Assembly (NCBI GenBank): GCA_907163375.1 | Contig: CAJQUW010007027.1 | Coordinates: 310,001 to 374,000 of the forward strand | Direction of reading: 5' to 3' | Length of the DNA stretch: 64,000 bases | Source of the DNA: Prostheceraeus crozeri | Taxonomy: Eukaryota; Platyhelminthes; Polycladida; Euryleptidae | Part shown: one piece after another, positions 1-13,500 of the stretch | How the letters are laid out: each line of letters begins with the position of its first letter | Numbering within the stretch: the stretch's first letter is position 1 | Notes under the pieces: generated by a model | Databases searched by the model: none | What the model was told of the DNA's origin: nothing | What the model saw: only the letters and a program-made list of their open reading frames with translations | Translations under genes and position numbers: made by a program

Positions 1-645
1 TGGGATGAAACTTGGATCCAACATTATGAGCCAGAAAGCAAGCGACAAAGCATGACATGGAAACATCCCGATTCGCCGGTGACCAAAAAGTTCAAGACCG
101 AGCCATCAGCAGGCAAGATCATGCTGATGGTACTCTGAGATTCAAGAGGGTCGTTGCTGAAGCATTACACAGAGCATGGGTCTGCCATCAATAGTCAAGC
201 CTACAGTGAGATGCTTTTCAATGAATTCAGACCAGCAATTAGACATCGACGGTGAGTACTTCTTTCGAGAGACGTCATGTTCTTGCTCCACAACGTCCGT
301 CCTCATACTGTGACTCGAGCTGTGGAAACCCTTCAGAAGCTCAAACTTTGAAGTTATGGAGCTTCCTCCATATAGCCCAGACCTTTGGGCCATTGAAGGA
401 AGAAATGCGCGGACGTCACTTTTCAAGCAACGAAGAGGTGAAAGATGCGGTATATCAATGGTTGTCCTCTCAAACACCATCCTTCTTCCAAGACGGAATA
501 GATCGACTAATTCATCGGTGGCCTGAGTGTATGGGCAATCATGGTGACTGCATTGAAAAGTGAACTTATTTTAACTTCTTGCCTGTTTTTTGTTGTGAAT
601 ACAGATATTGATAAAAGTGCGGATAATTTTCGACTCACCCTCGTA
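1..645 (+). mobile_element. Mariner (Tc1/mariner) transposon, decayed 3' part
   Basis: The + strand encodes the C-terminal half of a mariner transposase. From base 1 it reads WDETWIHHYEPESKRQSM, a hallmark of the second catalytic region. Further on come LHNVRPHT, PPYSPDL and a tail ending near GDCIEK at 563. The reading frame changes several times and contains stops, for example after the first 45 residues. The block between SPDL and FGPLKEEM is shortened, so the third catalytic aspartate region is lost. The 3' inverted repeat (ending CACCCTCGTA near 645) looks like a mariner terminus beside a TA. The 5' half lies outside the window. The copy cannot make transposase. Confidence 0.85.
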
Positions 646-2199
646 ATATACCGCAGAAAGGCCTGTCTTGCGTGTACATGTATGTACTGACCGACCGAAG
701 ATAATTTTCAATAATATTCCTACAAACGAAGGGTGTCAACTAAGTTGATCCGCGTGTGGTCCATTGAACCAACATTGTGGTAAGTGTAGCGGTTTGTGAC
801 ACAACTCTTGGTTCTTAGAGTGTCACAAAGTCAACACACATCGACTCACAAAAGTTGGAACACCAAAGTGCGCATCAGTCAAAAGGAAGTCATCAATACA
901 AAGGGAAGCAAATGCCATGCAATATTGTGATGCAGTGTTAATTCAAATTATAATCACGTAATTGTCCATTACTCCATCATTGATTCAGTTCTTTAGCAAA
1001 ATATTTTATCATTCACAGACGGAAGTCATGAGTATTAAAGAAATAAGCATAGAACAAAGCACTCCGCTTAAACGGGATACGGATAATCAGGACATGTTTC
1101 TAATCGCGACAGGGTTCGAACTGGCCGTCGGCTAGCTGGTATATTTAATTAGACCCATGTCGACTGTTGACGACATTCCATCTAGAATAAATTTCTTAGT
1201 CGATTATTGCAACATCAAGAGCATATACATGTAAATGCAGCGTAACTTGAGAGTAGCTCTGTGACAAAGATATTGCAAACTGCTCTTTAAACAGCTGAAA
1301 ATATCATTGCCGGCAACTTGTACATAAACCCTACTTCATCCCAAATAAAGTTTCCAGAACAATATATTCTTTATCACGTCAGTGAATCACGTTAAATCAA
1401 GTTTGCACGTCGCAGACAAAACGTTTCGTAACTTGAGTACTCAGTCAGTAAATAAAATTGCTCATCTCGGAACTTTTATTTCTAGAAAAACTATTATCAT
1501 ATTGGAACCTAGAATTTGTTGACCGCTTAAAGCTTGGAGGCGAGATATATATTGATTATCTGTTTTCATCTTGTTTTTTGTCTGATTGACTTTAAAATGC
1601 AGCGAAGACTAATTAAAATGCACCTCAAACTCACTAGACGAGTAAATAAATAAGTTATTTATACTGCTTATCGCATAAAACATGTTATCAAAGTTCGAAT
1701 AATTGCATTGTGTGACATTGTATTGTAACACGTAGGTAAATTCCGTTTTTCCGGAGTACCAGATGGCCTACCATTCATGCATTTCACGTATGCTGTGGGG
1801 AAATTCAATAATGTCTAATGGCATACAAGTTGACGAAATAATGTCTGGCGATCAAGGCTTTAACCAACCGGTGCAGCGCCAGCTACTGTTCCATCTCCGA
1901 CCGGCCGCTTTTTAATAAGTCGACCGCCAAAAACCCGACCAGTTCCAACCCTGAATTGCGATGCTAAAATACAAAAGTTTCATTTAATCAGGACCATTTA
2001 ATTTAATCAGTTTCATTTAATTGTCCTCCGCTTTAAAAGGACAATTAGGATCTACAACTCTAGACACTTTAAACAATCTGTCAGCTGCTTGCCTGAATCG
2101 TGAGATTAGGAGATCGTCGTACTAGCATACATATAAGAAAGAGATAGAGAATCTGCAGAATATTAAAGAGTCAGCAGGCAATATTCCTCCAAACATCCG

Positions 2200-2690
2200 A
2201 CAATTGGACTCCATATCTTCCAAACATTCCGATGAAAGCTGAAATTGGAATTCTAGGGGTGATGTTTGATCCAAGTTTGCAATTTGCAGGAATAAATCCA
2301 CGAAGATTTTTGCATTTCATCAACTGAAGAGTTTTCTAAGCAGTTTTCTAAGAACTTCTTCAAATTTATAAGCACTGCATGCGAAGCATCATGGAATATG
2401 GTGCGCCACTCTCCTCAGAATTAAGTGTTGTTCTATCCACCAAACTCGACAAGATTTAGCGAAGTGCTCATCGAATTATATTATGTGGCACTTGGCGGTG
2501 TAACTGCAGCGAATTCATCCCTCTATCGTATCGACGGAAAACAATTGCCTTTCGAATATTGTGAAAGATTCTCCGCTTCGCCACCTACTGCTGCCCGTCA
2601 TGAATCATTCTGGTCAATTCCAACTGCCCTCACACATCCTTAAACCAATGGACGCTCATCATTACCAGGTCAAAGCATAGAGTAGGTACA
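2200..2690 (+). pseudogene. LINE reverse-transcriptase C-terminal remnant inside the arm
   Basis: Broken frames resemble the end of a non-LTR retrotransposon reverse transcriptase. EIGILGVMFDPSLQF matches the common LGVtfDpsL block, and MEYGAPLSSELS followed by STKLDKI matches the sMEYaaPvW...LDriQ block. A 72-residue open frame (2425-2643) follows immediately and could be the tail of the same protein. The same 72-residue frame with a single replacement lies at 13334-13552 on the other arm, which explains its conservation without any host function. The family call rests on short motifs only. Confidence 0.5.
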
Positions 2691-4839
2691 TTAGGTGAGG
2701 GGAACTCGGCATTTATTAAATCCCCAATGTGTAGACAGTTTCGATTTCATTCAATGAACATCAGTCGAGACCAAGGTACCACGTGTGAGAGATGCGAATA
2801 TTTACACTTTCGGAGAATTGTACACGAATGTGACTGATTATGATGGCAATACAGAATAGAGAATAGTATTCCACAATTCCTCTATGTCATGACAACTTTA
2901 ATAGGTAACATAACTTGCTAAATTAGCAATTCGATGGGTCATCATAACTGAAAGCTCAGCTTTATTATAATAAGACTATTTTCTTCAGCGTGATCATATC
3001 ACAAACTGCCACTGAAAGAACAAAGCATCATAATCATAGAAACGGATCAACATTTACTTTAAAATATGTAAATGGGTTCATTATTACTTCTCAGGTTCAA
3101 GAAATGACGCCAATTGTGAATCATAAAATCATGCCGCTGAAAGTTGAATTAAAAACATTATAGTTGAATAAAAAAGGTCTCAACTTATCCTTGAAGACTT
3201 GCATTATAATGCAGTTGATGAAATTTCCTTGATCATCAACTTCCTCTTCATTGAGATGCTTGTTAGCAAATATTCATTCCTTTTGATATCCAACTTGTTT
3301 CATACTACTTTATAAAGGGGCTCATGACAGTAGTATATAAAGTATATAAATTTGCAAAAAATATGGCTTTTTAAAAATTGCTCAAATAATTTTTTGGACC
3401 ACAGGAACGTAATCTCCGTAAAAACTAAATTTTTTCATACAAAAAATTTCACTGTGTGCAGGTACTTGTTTTAGTCGAGTCTACCTACTATATTTACTCT
3501 ATGTATCAAAGCTTCATAACTCTGGATATAACTTGAAACTCTGTTTACCAACATTCCTATTTCTTGGCATGTTACGGTTCACTTAAATGTCAATGTCTTT
3601 TGGGGCCCTACGATTCCTGTTATTAGGGCTATTGTAATTCTCTTCAATTATATGTTAATTATTAGTATGATGAAGTTGGAGCTGCAAAAAAGGCAACCAA
3701 TCAAATTTTTCTGACCTCGACTCCCAAGCAGCGACAGTTGGCTGACGGCTTTCAGGCAATCAATGAGATGCACCCGAGGGCAACTTTTATTCACTTTTCT
3801 GTTGTATGGAATATCTCAAAGAAACACCTGAAATCTTCCTTAACTGAGTCTGATTCGATAGTTAATTTTGATCATTCTCAATGTCAAGCACATTACACAT
3901 AGCATCACAAGAAGTACATCACATGTAACATCTTTTAGTCGAATGTTCTTTGGATGTGCTATAAAAAGTTGTTTGATAAATTTAATAGATTTATTATATT
4001 AAATCAATTTGTTTTGATAACTAGGGATCTCTTTTTTTTATTGATAAACACATACGCACGTAAGTCGGTTATTCAGAACAGTCCACTTGAATGAGACATC
4101 TGACAGATGTCCTGATAAAGCGGAGTGCACCGTCGGCTGGCATCCAACGCTTCAAACACACATCTCAGATACGCTTACGTCTATGTGATGAAATGTAGAC
4201 TGAGGTTTTATGTGACTGATGCTAACAGTAGCATCGACAAATGGATTTTGTATAAATCATGCTACACATCTAATCATAAAAAACGGACCACCTAAATTTC
4301 GCTGAAATTCAATCGATTCTCATGCTCTCCAATCGTGTTGGACATCAGCGCATCATACATCATTCGAGAGCTTGCATCTCAACTTTAAAATGAGCATATG
4401 ATGGACTTGCATCCGCTGTTGTATTTGCTGAGCACTGCTCAAAATATAAAACCGCTTAATTTACTAATTGAAATTTTTCAATAAGAAAACATGTAAGCAT
4501 GATAATGAATCAGGCACGCGGAGAAAGAGCATTGTTTGAGCTTTCATTTGATATATTGGTCATTAAAATCATTTGCATGACGGGAAGCTTGCATTGATAA
4601 AGTCGGCTTCCTAGATAATGCGGGTATGGTATAGATACCATACCTTGTCCGATTTCTATGATATGAATAATGAATTGTCTCAATCAAATTCAATACTTAT
4701 AGTTGCATAAGATATCTATGTTTACACTTAAATTTGAATATTCTTACGGTTCGCAATCATCCAATTATGTTTGCGATTTCAAATTCTACTAAGTTTATTC
4801 AAAATTTCAAAGCACACATACGAGTTTATTATATACGCC

Positions 4840-5500
4840 TCTCAATACAGGTACTTCATTTTATCACGAAATAGAAAACGTCAAACGAAATGCTAGACTG
4901 GTTGCTTTCTGTATGACTTGCGGAAACAGCGAACAAGCAAGAAGATGCCACTTTGACGAATATGGAGAAGAAGCAGCTGATGGAAGAACAATCAGACGAT
5001 GGCTTGACAAGGTCCTCAATACGATCGTGAACGCCATTGTGGACAACCCTCGTATATCACAACAAGTGAGAGCAAAGGATGTCGGAGTTTGACATCGGAC
5101 AGTCGGGAAGCAAGGTTTATCAGATGCAGCAAATTTTTGACCATGACGAAGAGGCAAGACTTGTTTTTTGTCAAACCATCCTTTGAAAGAACAGTGAAGA
5201 GAGATCATCGTCTAACATGATCGTCTTCTCCGATGAGTGCACATTTAACATGTCCGGTCGAGTAAATCATCACAGTGATTTTTACTACGAGACAGACAAT
5301 CCTCATGTTTATGACGAGGTACCCATAAGATCAAAGGGCCTGATCATTAGTCGCGATATCATTTAATGTCATTATAGAAGTCTCACCGCACCTCTGTGTT
5401 TCAACAAGATGGCGCTCCACTCCATTTTAGTACCCAGACAAGGAACTTGCTGAACGATCGGTTCAACAAACTGAATGTTAATCGCACTGTATACAGATAA
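4840..5500 (+). pseudogene. Mariner-superfamily transposase relic
   Basis: Broken + frames contain NPRISQQVRAKDVGV (helix-turn-helix-like), FSDECTFNMSGRVN near 5226 (first catalytic aspartate, DE pair) and FQQDGAPLHF near 5398 (second catalytic aspartate). This order and spacing are those of the Tc1/mariner/IS630 transposases often annotated in arthropods and other invertebrates. Several stops interrupt it, and the final catalytic block is absent after about 5475. It is found only in the left arm of the giant inverted repeat, so it was inserted there or lost from the right arm after the arms formed. Confidence 0.7.
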
Positions 5501-5800
5501 TTTTTTGAGTCTACACTCTACCTATATATCCCCACTCTATAGCGGTAATGTGAGAGGTACTAAAGGATGCATGTGTGTATTTGAATTAAGAACCTATAGT
5601 TGATAGAGGCATGCGTGAGGAAGTTGCATTGATTCAAAACTCGGTTCTGTTCTCCCCACTTTGCTTCAGCCATATAAAAGCATAATAACAGAAACATGTA
5701 CAAGGTCCACCCAACGCTTCAATTCACAGGAGTCTTTGCCAAGCAACGGTCATCACATAAACAACTGGGAAGCCAGCTAATGTATCATCTCAATCATCCA

Positions 5801-6994
5801 ATAGGAAAGTTAATCGCTTTCGTAGTGTATGAGCACGAACAATAGTGCTATCGCACATTTTGTTATTCTTCTTTTGCACATCGGTTTCGTATTGAAAATC
5901 AACCAGCTTTCGTACTCAACAGTTTACAGTGTGGTTTGTTTGGCTAACACATCTGATTTGATAAATTAAAATAAAGTTTTGGTAAGAGTATTAATAAAGT
6001 AATTATTTGGTTAGAGCTACATAGATGATATACGGCATTTGTTGCTAACCTATCTCCAATACATGATGTTTGCCCATTATAAATGATTTTGATCTGAATA
6101 TCCAATTCAAGTCAGAGGAACTAACGGATAATCAGAATTATTTTCTTGATGCAACAGTGTGCACAGAAATTGTTCGACTAACCTACTAATTTTATATGTT
6201 TATTTTATTAGAATCAAGATCTTTAAATAATGGATATCAAACTCACATTTTAGAAAAACACTTGAAATTAAATAACAACTTCAACAATCATTCCAACAGA
6301 AAAAGAGATCAAATCAGCATTTATCTGCGGATATCATATATTAATGAGATTCATGCTTACAAGTCAGAAAAGAGTTATCAAGCTTTCATTTTTCCTCAGT
6401 TGCTACTAAGAAGATTTTTCTTTATCACCCATGTCTTAAACTATCACCTTCATTTAAAGAGAAGTTGAGTTGTAGTGAAAATTGCTGACGTCATGATAGC
6501 AAGCTATGTTTCGTAAGAATATTGCACAATGTACAAGTCACAGATATTTCCATGTGCCATCATTATAGGCCTACATAGGCAAGATATCAAACTCCATACT
6601 AGTTTATTATCATCTACTTCTATGCATGGATATGATAGGAAATGATTGCTTTCTGGTGCGCAAAATGTTACTTTATTATTTGACAGAGATAGATAGATAT
6701 CTACACATAGGCCTGGTGACATTGCCAACTACGACATTAGTGTCTACCGATTAATGCAGAAATCGATTGGAATTTCTTCTTCATTGGGCTAGAATTCTGT
6801 GAAATGAATGGAAGAGGACATAATGAAAAATAATTGAATCACGACTGAGAGTGTACATTCAAATGATCATGAAAGGTTTTATTTTAAATTCAGTGGGTGG
6901 GGCAAATCTCTAACTGGCAGTCATTCACTGGCTCAAAACATCAAAGTGCGTTTCTCATAGAGTACGTGAGTCTTTCATCTGTGTCAGAGGGTAG
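5801..6994. other. Spacer of the giant inverted repeat, left part
   Basis: Single-copy sequence between the left arm and the pogo element. The open frames here (for example 6196-6468 and 6504-6728) have low-complexity composition and no motif I recognise. I call no gene. Confidence 0.5.
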
Positions 6995-7603
6995 TAGGGG
7001 AAGATGGGGTAAAGGTTGGAAAAATGTGTTTCATAATTCTAGAACACAGAATAAACATCTTTCCGCATTACTTCAATTTTTTCCTGCATATTTGGAGTAT
7101 GGAGAACATCTGTGTAGGGTATTGCAGTTTTATACTAGTTTTCTCTTAATCATACAAGGCATTTAATAATTTTAGAAATTATCCAATCTTTGCCCCACAC
7201 ACGGGGCAGAGGTTGGAACACCGTGGGGTAAAGGTTGGATATAAAACAGTTTCGATTTCTATATGCGATACTCAGTATAGTTTTCTAGATTATTGCTATT
7301 ATCGCAAATATGTTGTCATGTATTTTTAACAACGAAAATATATAGACAATAAGCTTTACGTTGGGCTATTACTGAGCCTATAAACCATTTTGACCCGAAA
7401 GAATTTTCTATTTCATTGTGATCAAACATTGAATATTATAAAACAATCGATTTTGTGCATTCAACATGAAATGTATTTTCAACAACCGCATGAAAGCCAT
7501 GACAGAAAAGTATCTATAAACATCTAATTACGAAATTATTTCAATTCAACGAAAATCAGTAAACAAATTAAACAATTTTCACGTCATGTCTCAATTTCCG
7601 TCA

Positions 7604-8298
7604 TTACCAAACTACGTTAAAAGCAGTCATATCTTCATTAAAGTAAAGAATACCTTTCGTTCGGCTCGTCGTTCCTATGCAAGGAGGACTTAGCTTGTGT
7701 ATAATCTCATGAAATTTGACATATGATATATCAGGGACCTCCGGAAAAATGAATGCAGAGGGCATCATTTTATTCTGCTTTAAGAACTTGATTTTGAACT
7801 CATTCCCAGCAATCTCAACAACAACACCGACGAAATTCTTCTTACCTCTTTTTGACGATTCTATTGAAGCAATAACATGATCTCCAGATTGAACTGTGAG
7901 ATTGTTCTCATCGTGGTGCAAATCATCATCTTCGGCGGAGTCAAACAGAAGAGGTAGAGAGAGACCCATGGAGACGATCCTGACGTGCCTGTGCGATCAC
8001 CTTGCGCAATCCTAGAGACTTCATTCGTTAACAACATTTTCTTTTTTGGGATAAAATCAGATCGATTATCAGCCTTTCTCTTCTTCACTTTTTCTTCTTT
8101 TTCTTTTCTTTTCAATTCTCGTTCTTCTACGACCTTCCTTTCAGGACTATCGGTAAGGACTTTCGAACTTCCTTTTGCTCGACCCTTTTTCATCTCGGAG
8201 AAAATTACTTTTGGCTTTGGTCGTATCATTTCTGGCGTTGTGAAGACGTTTGCTACTCCGGTGGCTTCTTCGGAACTCATGTTTTCACCAACTGCCAC
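7604..8298 (-). pseudogene. Pogo transposase, C-terminal region (frameshifted)
   Basis: Read on the minus strand, this begins with a lysine/glutamate-rich linker (KEKEEKVKKRKADNRSDF) in one frame (7861-8298). It passes to a second frame (7604-7969) with a compact domain: GDHVIASIES, then FVGVVVEIAGNEFKIKFL, FIFPEVPDISYV, and a closing DMTAFNVVW. This C-terminal module of small beta-rich appearance is common at the end of pogo/jerky-like transposases of invertebrates. The two frames overlap by about 110 bases, so a frameshift separates them in this copy. It lies directly downstream of the catalytic part at 8379-8895. Confidence 0.65.
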
Positions 8299-8378
8299 AG
8301 ATTGAAAGTAGGTCTTAGAGCTTCGGAGGGCGCGAAGTCTTCGTCACTGAAGGAATTGGAATCGAATGGATAGATTCG

Positions 8379-9312
<934 letters not shown>

Positions 9313-9339
9313 ACAGCAAGCGCCAGTGAACGCGACCCG

Positions 9340-9555
9340 GTTACTTGACCCACTTGCTTCTGACCCCTTTGAGATATCACTTTGGGGAGGTCCGGCACAG
9401 TAGTAACACCTGTCTCGTCAAGATTGTAAAAGGTGGCCGGACTAAAACTGTGCCTCCTCATCAATAACTCCAAATTTTTGAAGAATAGGTCTACAGCCGT
9501 GCGATTGAAGCCTTCCACTCGTGCTAATGAAGTAGCCTCAGGAGTGCGAAGTGCG
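9340..9555 (-). pseudogene. Pogo transposase, catalytic core part 1
   Basis: The minus strand reads PEATSLARVEGFN, FFKNLELLMRRHSF, then FYNLDETGVTTV (first catalytic aspartate in the NxDETG block) and QKQVGQVTGSR. This is the N-terminal side of a pogo DDE domain. Directly after VGQVT the reading departs from the family and runs into the reverse strand of the H3 insert. The sequence between this block and the element's right end (about 200 bases) is too short for the usual helix-turn-helix domain, so the N-terminus is missing or lies on unrecognised exons. Confidence 0.75.
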
Positions 9556-10557
9556 TTTCATAAATAATTGACGACAATCTACGCCTGTCTTCCTGTTCTG
9601 ACTCCAAGATTGTGGCATTTGAAATTGGTTCTCCTTAGCAAAGTCAAAGGCCAAACCCCCGACTCAATTCTAGACTTGTTTCTTGCTTTAGTTTTTTCTG
9701 TACAGTCGTATCCAACCTTTGCCCCGGTCCAATATTTGCCCCACTTTCCCCTACATGTTGCATGCATCAGACTTCTTCATCTCAATGACGTTACTCTTAA
9801 CATTTTCCACAAATTTTCAGTCAATATCGCAGGAGTTTCCATGAGAAAGAATGTCTGATCCAATTCAACATTCAGTTGAAGCAGTCAGAACAAGACGGGA
9901 CTATTGTAATCTCAAAATGCTCTTTAAGCTACAATAGATAGATATTGGTGAATAAAAACAATTGAAAACATGTTTATAGTGCATAGACCATTCAGTCATG
10001 ATGTTGACTTTGAGGTGGGTGAGAATAGAGTAATTTTCTTTAAAGGGCATGTCATCTTCACAACCTGTCGCTTTTGCGTTTGAAAGGAGACACACCTGCG
10101 GTGCTTAGGTAATTAAAGACGATGTCGGTGAACAATAGTGATGCATTTTCACCATCTCCCTTGTAATTGTGATTTAATGCAGGCGTGGTTTTATGATATT
10201 CGAACTCGTCATTGGGTCTTTCAGGCGGTTCCTTCAGGTGGTTTCAACAGTAAGGAACAATAGCAACTAAGCGACAATAAATACATACTTCAAGTGCGTT
10301 AAGTGTGGTCTATGTGTGTTATCTCTACCTATCCGTCTATTTTGGTTCTACAAAAGGACAATTTTTCTGTCGGTTGCAATGATAGTGCTCTTTCTGACCA
10401 CCTTCGGTCTATTCATGACATAATTATCAGTGTATTTCAAATTGACAGTTTGATTATCAAAATAAATCTGCCAAAGCTCATTTGCCTGCTGAGGCTGACT
10501 TCATGGAGAAATGCCGAGCAGTAAATCAAAAACATGAACGCATGATCTAGTGTCAGC

Positions 10558-13500
10558 CTTGCTAGTACATTAGCTGGCTTCCCAGTTGTTTATGTGATAA
10601 CCGTTGCTTGGCAAAGACTCCTGTGAATTGAAGCGTTGGGTGGACCTTGTACATGTTTCTGTAATTATGCTTTTATATGGCTGAAGCAAAGTGGGGAGAA
10701 CAGAACCGACTTTGAATCAATGCAACTTCCTCACGCATGCCTCTATCAACTATAGGTTCTTAATTCAAATACACGCATGCATCCTTCAGTCACTCACACA
10801 TTACAAATGCCAAAATTTATTGAATAGAACCACTTAGAATTACACAAGCTTCTGATAATAATCCTATTTTAGTTGTGTTTGAACAGGTATGCAACCCCTT
10901 TCATGGGATAAGGTTGCATTCCATCAATGTTCTAGAATCTAGATAGCTGCTTCACGGTAGTTTTGCAGCATTGTAGTGTAATTTGTAGGCCGACAATGAT
11001 AATGCATGTATTTCATGGGTTCCCGAATAATGACTGCAAAACATGTAATGGTAGCAAAATTCAAGAGCTTAAGCTTATTAATATTAGAATGAATTTGCGA
11101 CCAACATTCAGCTTGTTTATAATCTAGACAATATTTGATTGATACACGGAAACCAGATTAGAATGCTGTGCATGCGTATACTGGAGGTCTTGATCAAATT
11201 GTCAAAGAAATAGGCTTTTTTGCGCGTCATACGAACGTAAAACAATGTGAAAAAGTAAACAATTTTAGCTCAAGAACGGCTCAAAGCATTGAATTTGTGA
11301 TGATGTTAGGAATTTACAAAGGAAGTACGGTTATAGCATGTTAAAATGAAATTCTGTCCTTCATATACAATGTACATAGGAAGCCGACTTTATCAATGCA
11401 AGCTTCCCGTCATGCAAATGATTTTAATGACCACTATATCAAATGAAAGATCAAACAATGCTCTTTCTCCGCGTGCCTGATTCATTATCATGCTTACATG
11501 TTTTCTTATTGAAAAATTTCAATTAGTAAATTAAGCGGTTTTATATTTTGAGCAGTGCTCAGCAAATACAACAGCGGATGCAAGTCCATCATATGCTCAT
11601 TTTAAAGTTGAGATGCAAGCTCTCGAATGATGTATGATGCGCTGATGTCCGACACGATTGGAGAGCATGAGAATCGATTGAATTTCAGGGAAATTTAGGT
11701 GGTCCGTTTTTTATGATCAGATATGTAGCATGATTTATACAAAATCCATCTGTCGATGCTACAGTTGGCTTCAGTCACATAAAACTTCAGTCTACATTTC
11801 ATCATATAGACGTAAGCGTATCTGAGATGAGTGTTTGAAGCGTTGGATGCCAGCCGACAGTGCACTCCGCTTTATCAGGACATCTGTCAAATGTCTCATT
11901 CAAGTGGACTGTTCCGAATAACCGACTTGCGTGCGTATGTGTTTATCAATAATAAAAGAGATTCCTAGTTATCAAAACAAATTGATTTAATATAATAAAT
12001 CTATTAAATTTATCAGACAACTTTTTATAGCACATCCAAAGAGCATTCGACTAAAAGATGTTACATGTGATGTACTTCTTGTGATGCTATATGTAATGTG
12101 CTTGACATTGAGAATGATCAAAATTAACTATCGAATCAGACTCAATTAAGGAAGATTTCAGGTGTTTCTTTGAGATATTCCATACAACAGGAAGGTGAAT
12201 AAAAGCTGCCCTCGGGTGCATCTCATTGATTGCCTGAAAGCCGTCAGCCAACTGCCGCTGCTTGGGAGTCGAGGTCAGAAAAATTTGATTGGTTGCCTTT
12301 TTTGCAGCTCCAACCTCATCATACTAATAATTAACATATAATTGAAGAAAATTACAATAGCTGTAATAACAGGAATCGTAGGGCCCCAAAAGACATTGAC
12401 GTTTAAGTGAACCGTAACATGCCAAGAAATAGGAATGTTGGTAAACAGAGTTTTAAGTTATATCCAGAGTTATAAAGCTTTGACCCATAGAGTAAATATA
12501 GTAGTTAGAGTGTCGACTAAAACAAGTACCTGCACACAGTGAAATTTTTTGTATGAAAAGATTTAGTTTTTACGGAGAATCCAAAAAATTATTTGAGCAA
12601 TTTTTAAAAAGCCATATTTTTTGCAAATTTATATACTTTATATACTACTGTCATGAGCCCCTTTATAAGTAGTATGAAACAAGTTGGATATCAAAAGGAA
12701 TGAATATTTGCTAACAAGTATGTTAATGAAGAGGATGTTGATGATCAAGGAAATTTCATGAACTGCGTTGTAATGCAAGTCTTCAAGGAAAAGTTGAGAC
12801 CTTCTTGACTGAGATGTCATGTTTTTCATTCAACTTTCAGCGGTATGATTTTATGATTCATAATTAGCGTCATTTCTTGAACCTGAGAAGTAATAATGAA
12901 TCCATTTACATCTTTCAAAGTAAATGTTGATCTGTTTCTATGATTATGATGCTTTGTTCTCTCAGTGGCAGTTTGTGATATGATCACGCTTAAGAAAATA
13001 ATCTTATTATAATAAAGCTGAGCATTCAGTTATGATGACCCATCGAATTGCTAATTTAGCAAACTATGTTATCTATTGAAGTTGTCATGACATAGAGGAA
13101 TTGTGGAATACTATTCTTTATTCTGTATTGCTGTCATGATTAGTCACATTCGTGTACAATTCTCCGAAAGTGTAAATATTTGCATCTCTCACACGTGGTA
13201 CCTTGGTCTCGACTCATGTTCATTGAATGAAATCGAAACTGTCTACACATTGGGGATTTAATAAATGCCGAGTTCTCCTCACCTAATGTACCTACTCTAT
13301 GCTTTGACCTGGTAATGATGAGCGTCCATTGGTTTAAGGATGTGTGAGGGCAGTTGGAATTGACCAGAATGATTCATGACGGGCAGCAGTAGGTGGCGAA
13401 GCGGAGAATCTTTCACAATATTCGAAAGGCAATTGTTTTCCGTCGATACGATAGAGGGATGAATTCGCTGCAGTTACAATGCCAAGTGCCACATAATATA

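Larger units (their letters stand above)
646..5800. repeat. Left arm of a giant inverted repeat
   Basis: This stretch reappears in reverse complement at about 10558-15189 plus 18282-18350. Matching landmarks: 650-718 pairs with 18281-18350, 735-1020 with 14887-15180, 2425-2643 with 13334-13552, 4490-4615 with 11372-11500, and 5580-5790 with 10560-10800. By eye the arms are about 95% identical where I compared them. About 0.9 kb (4616-5540) is unique to this arm and holds a second mariner-type relic. The outer edge abuts the mariner at 1-645, so the repeat may continue beyond the window. Apart from LINE-like and mariner-like remnants I see no coding content. Confidence 0.85.
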
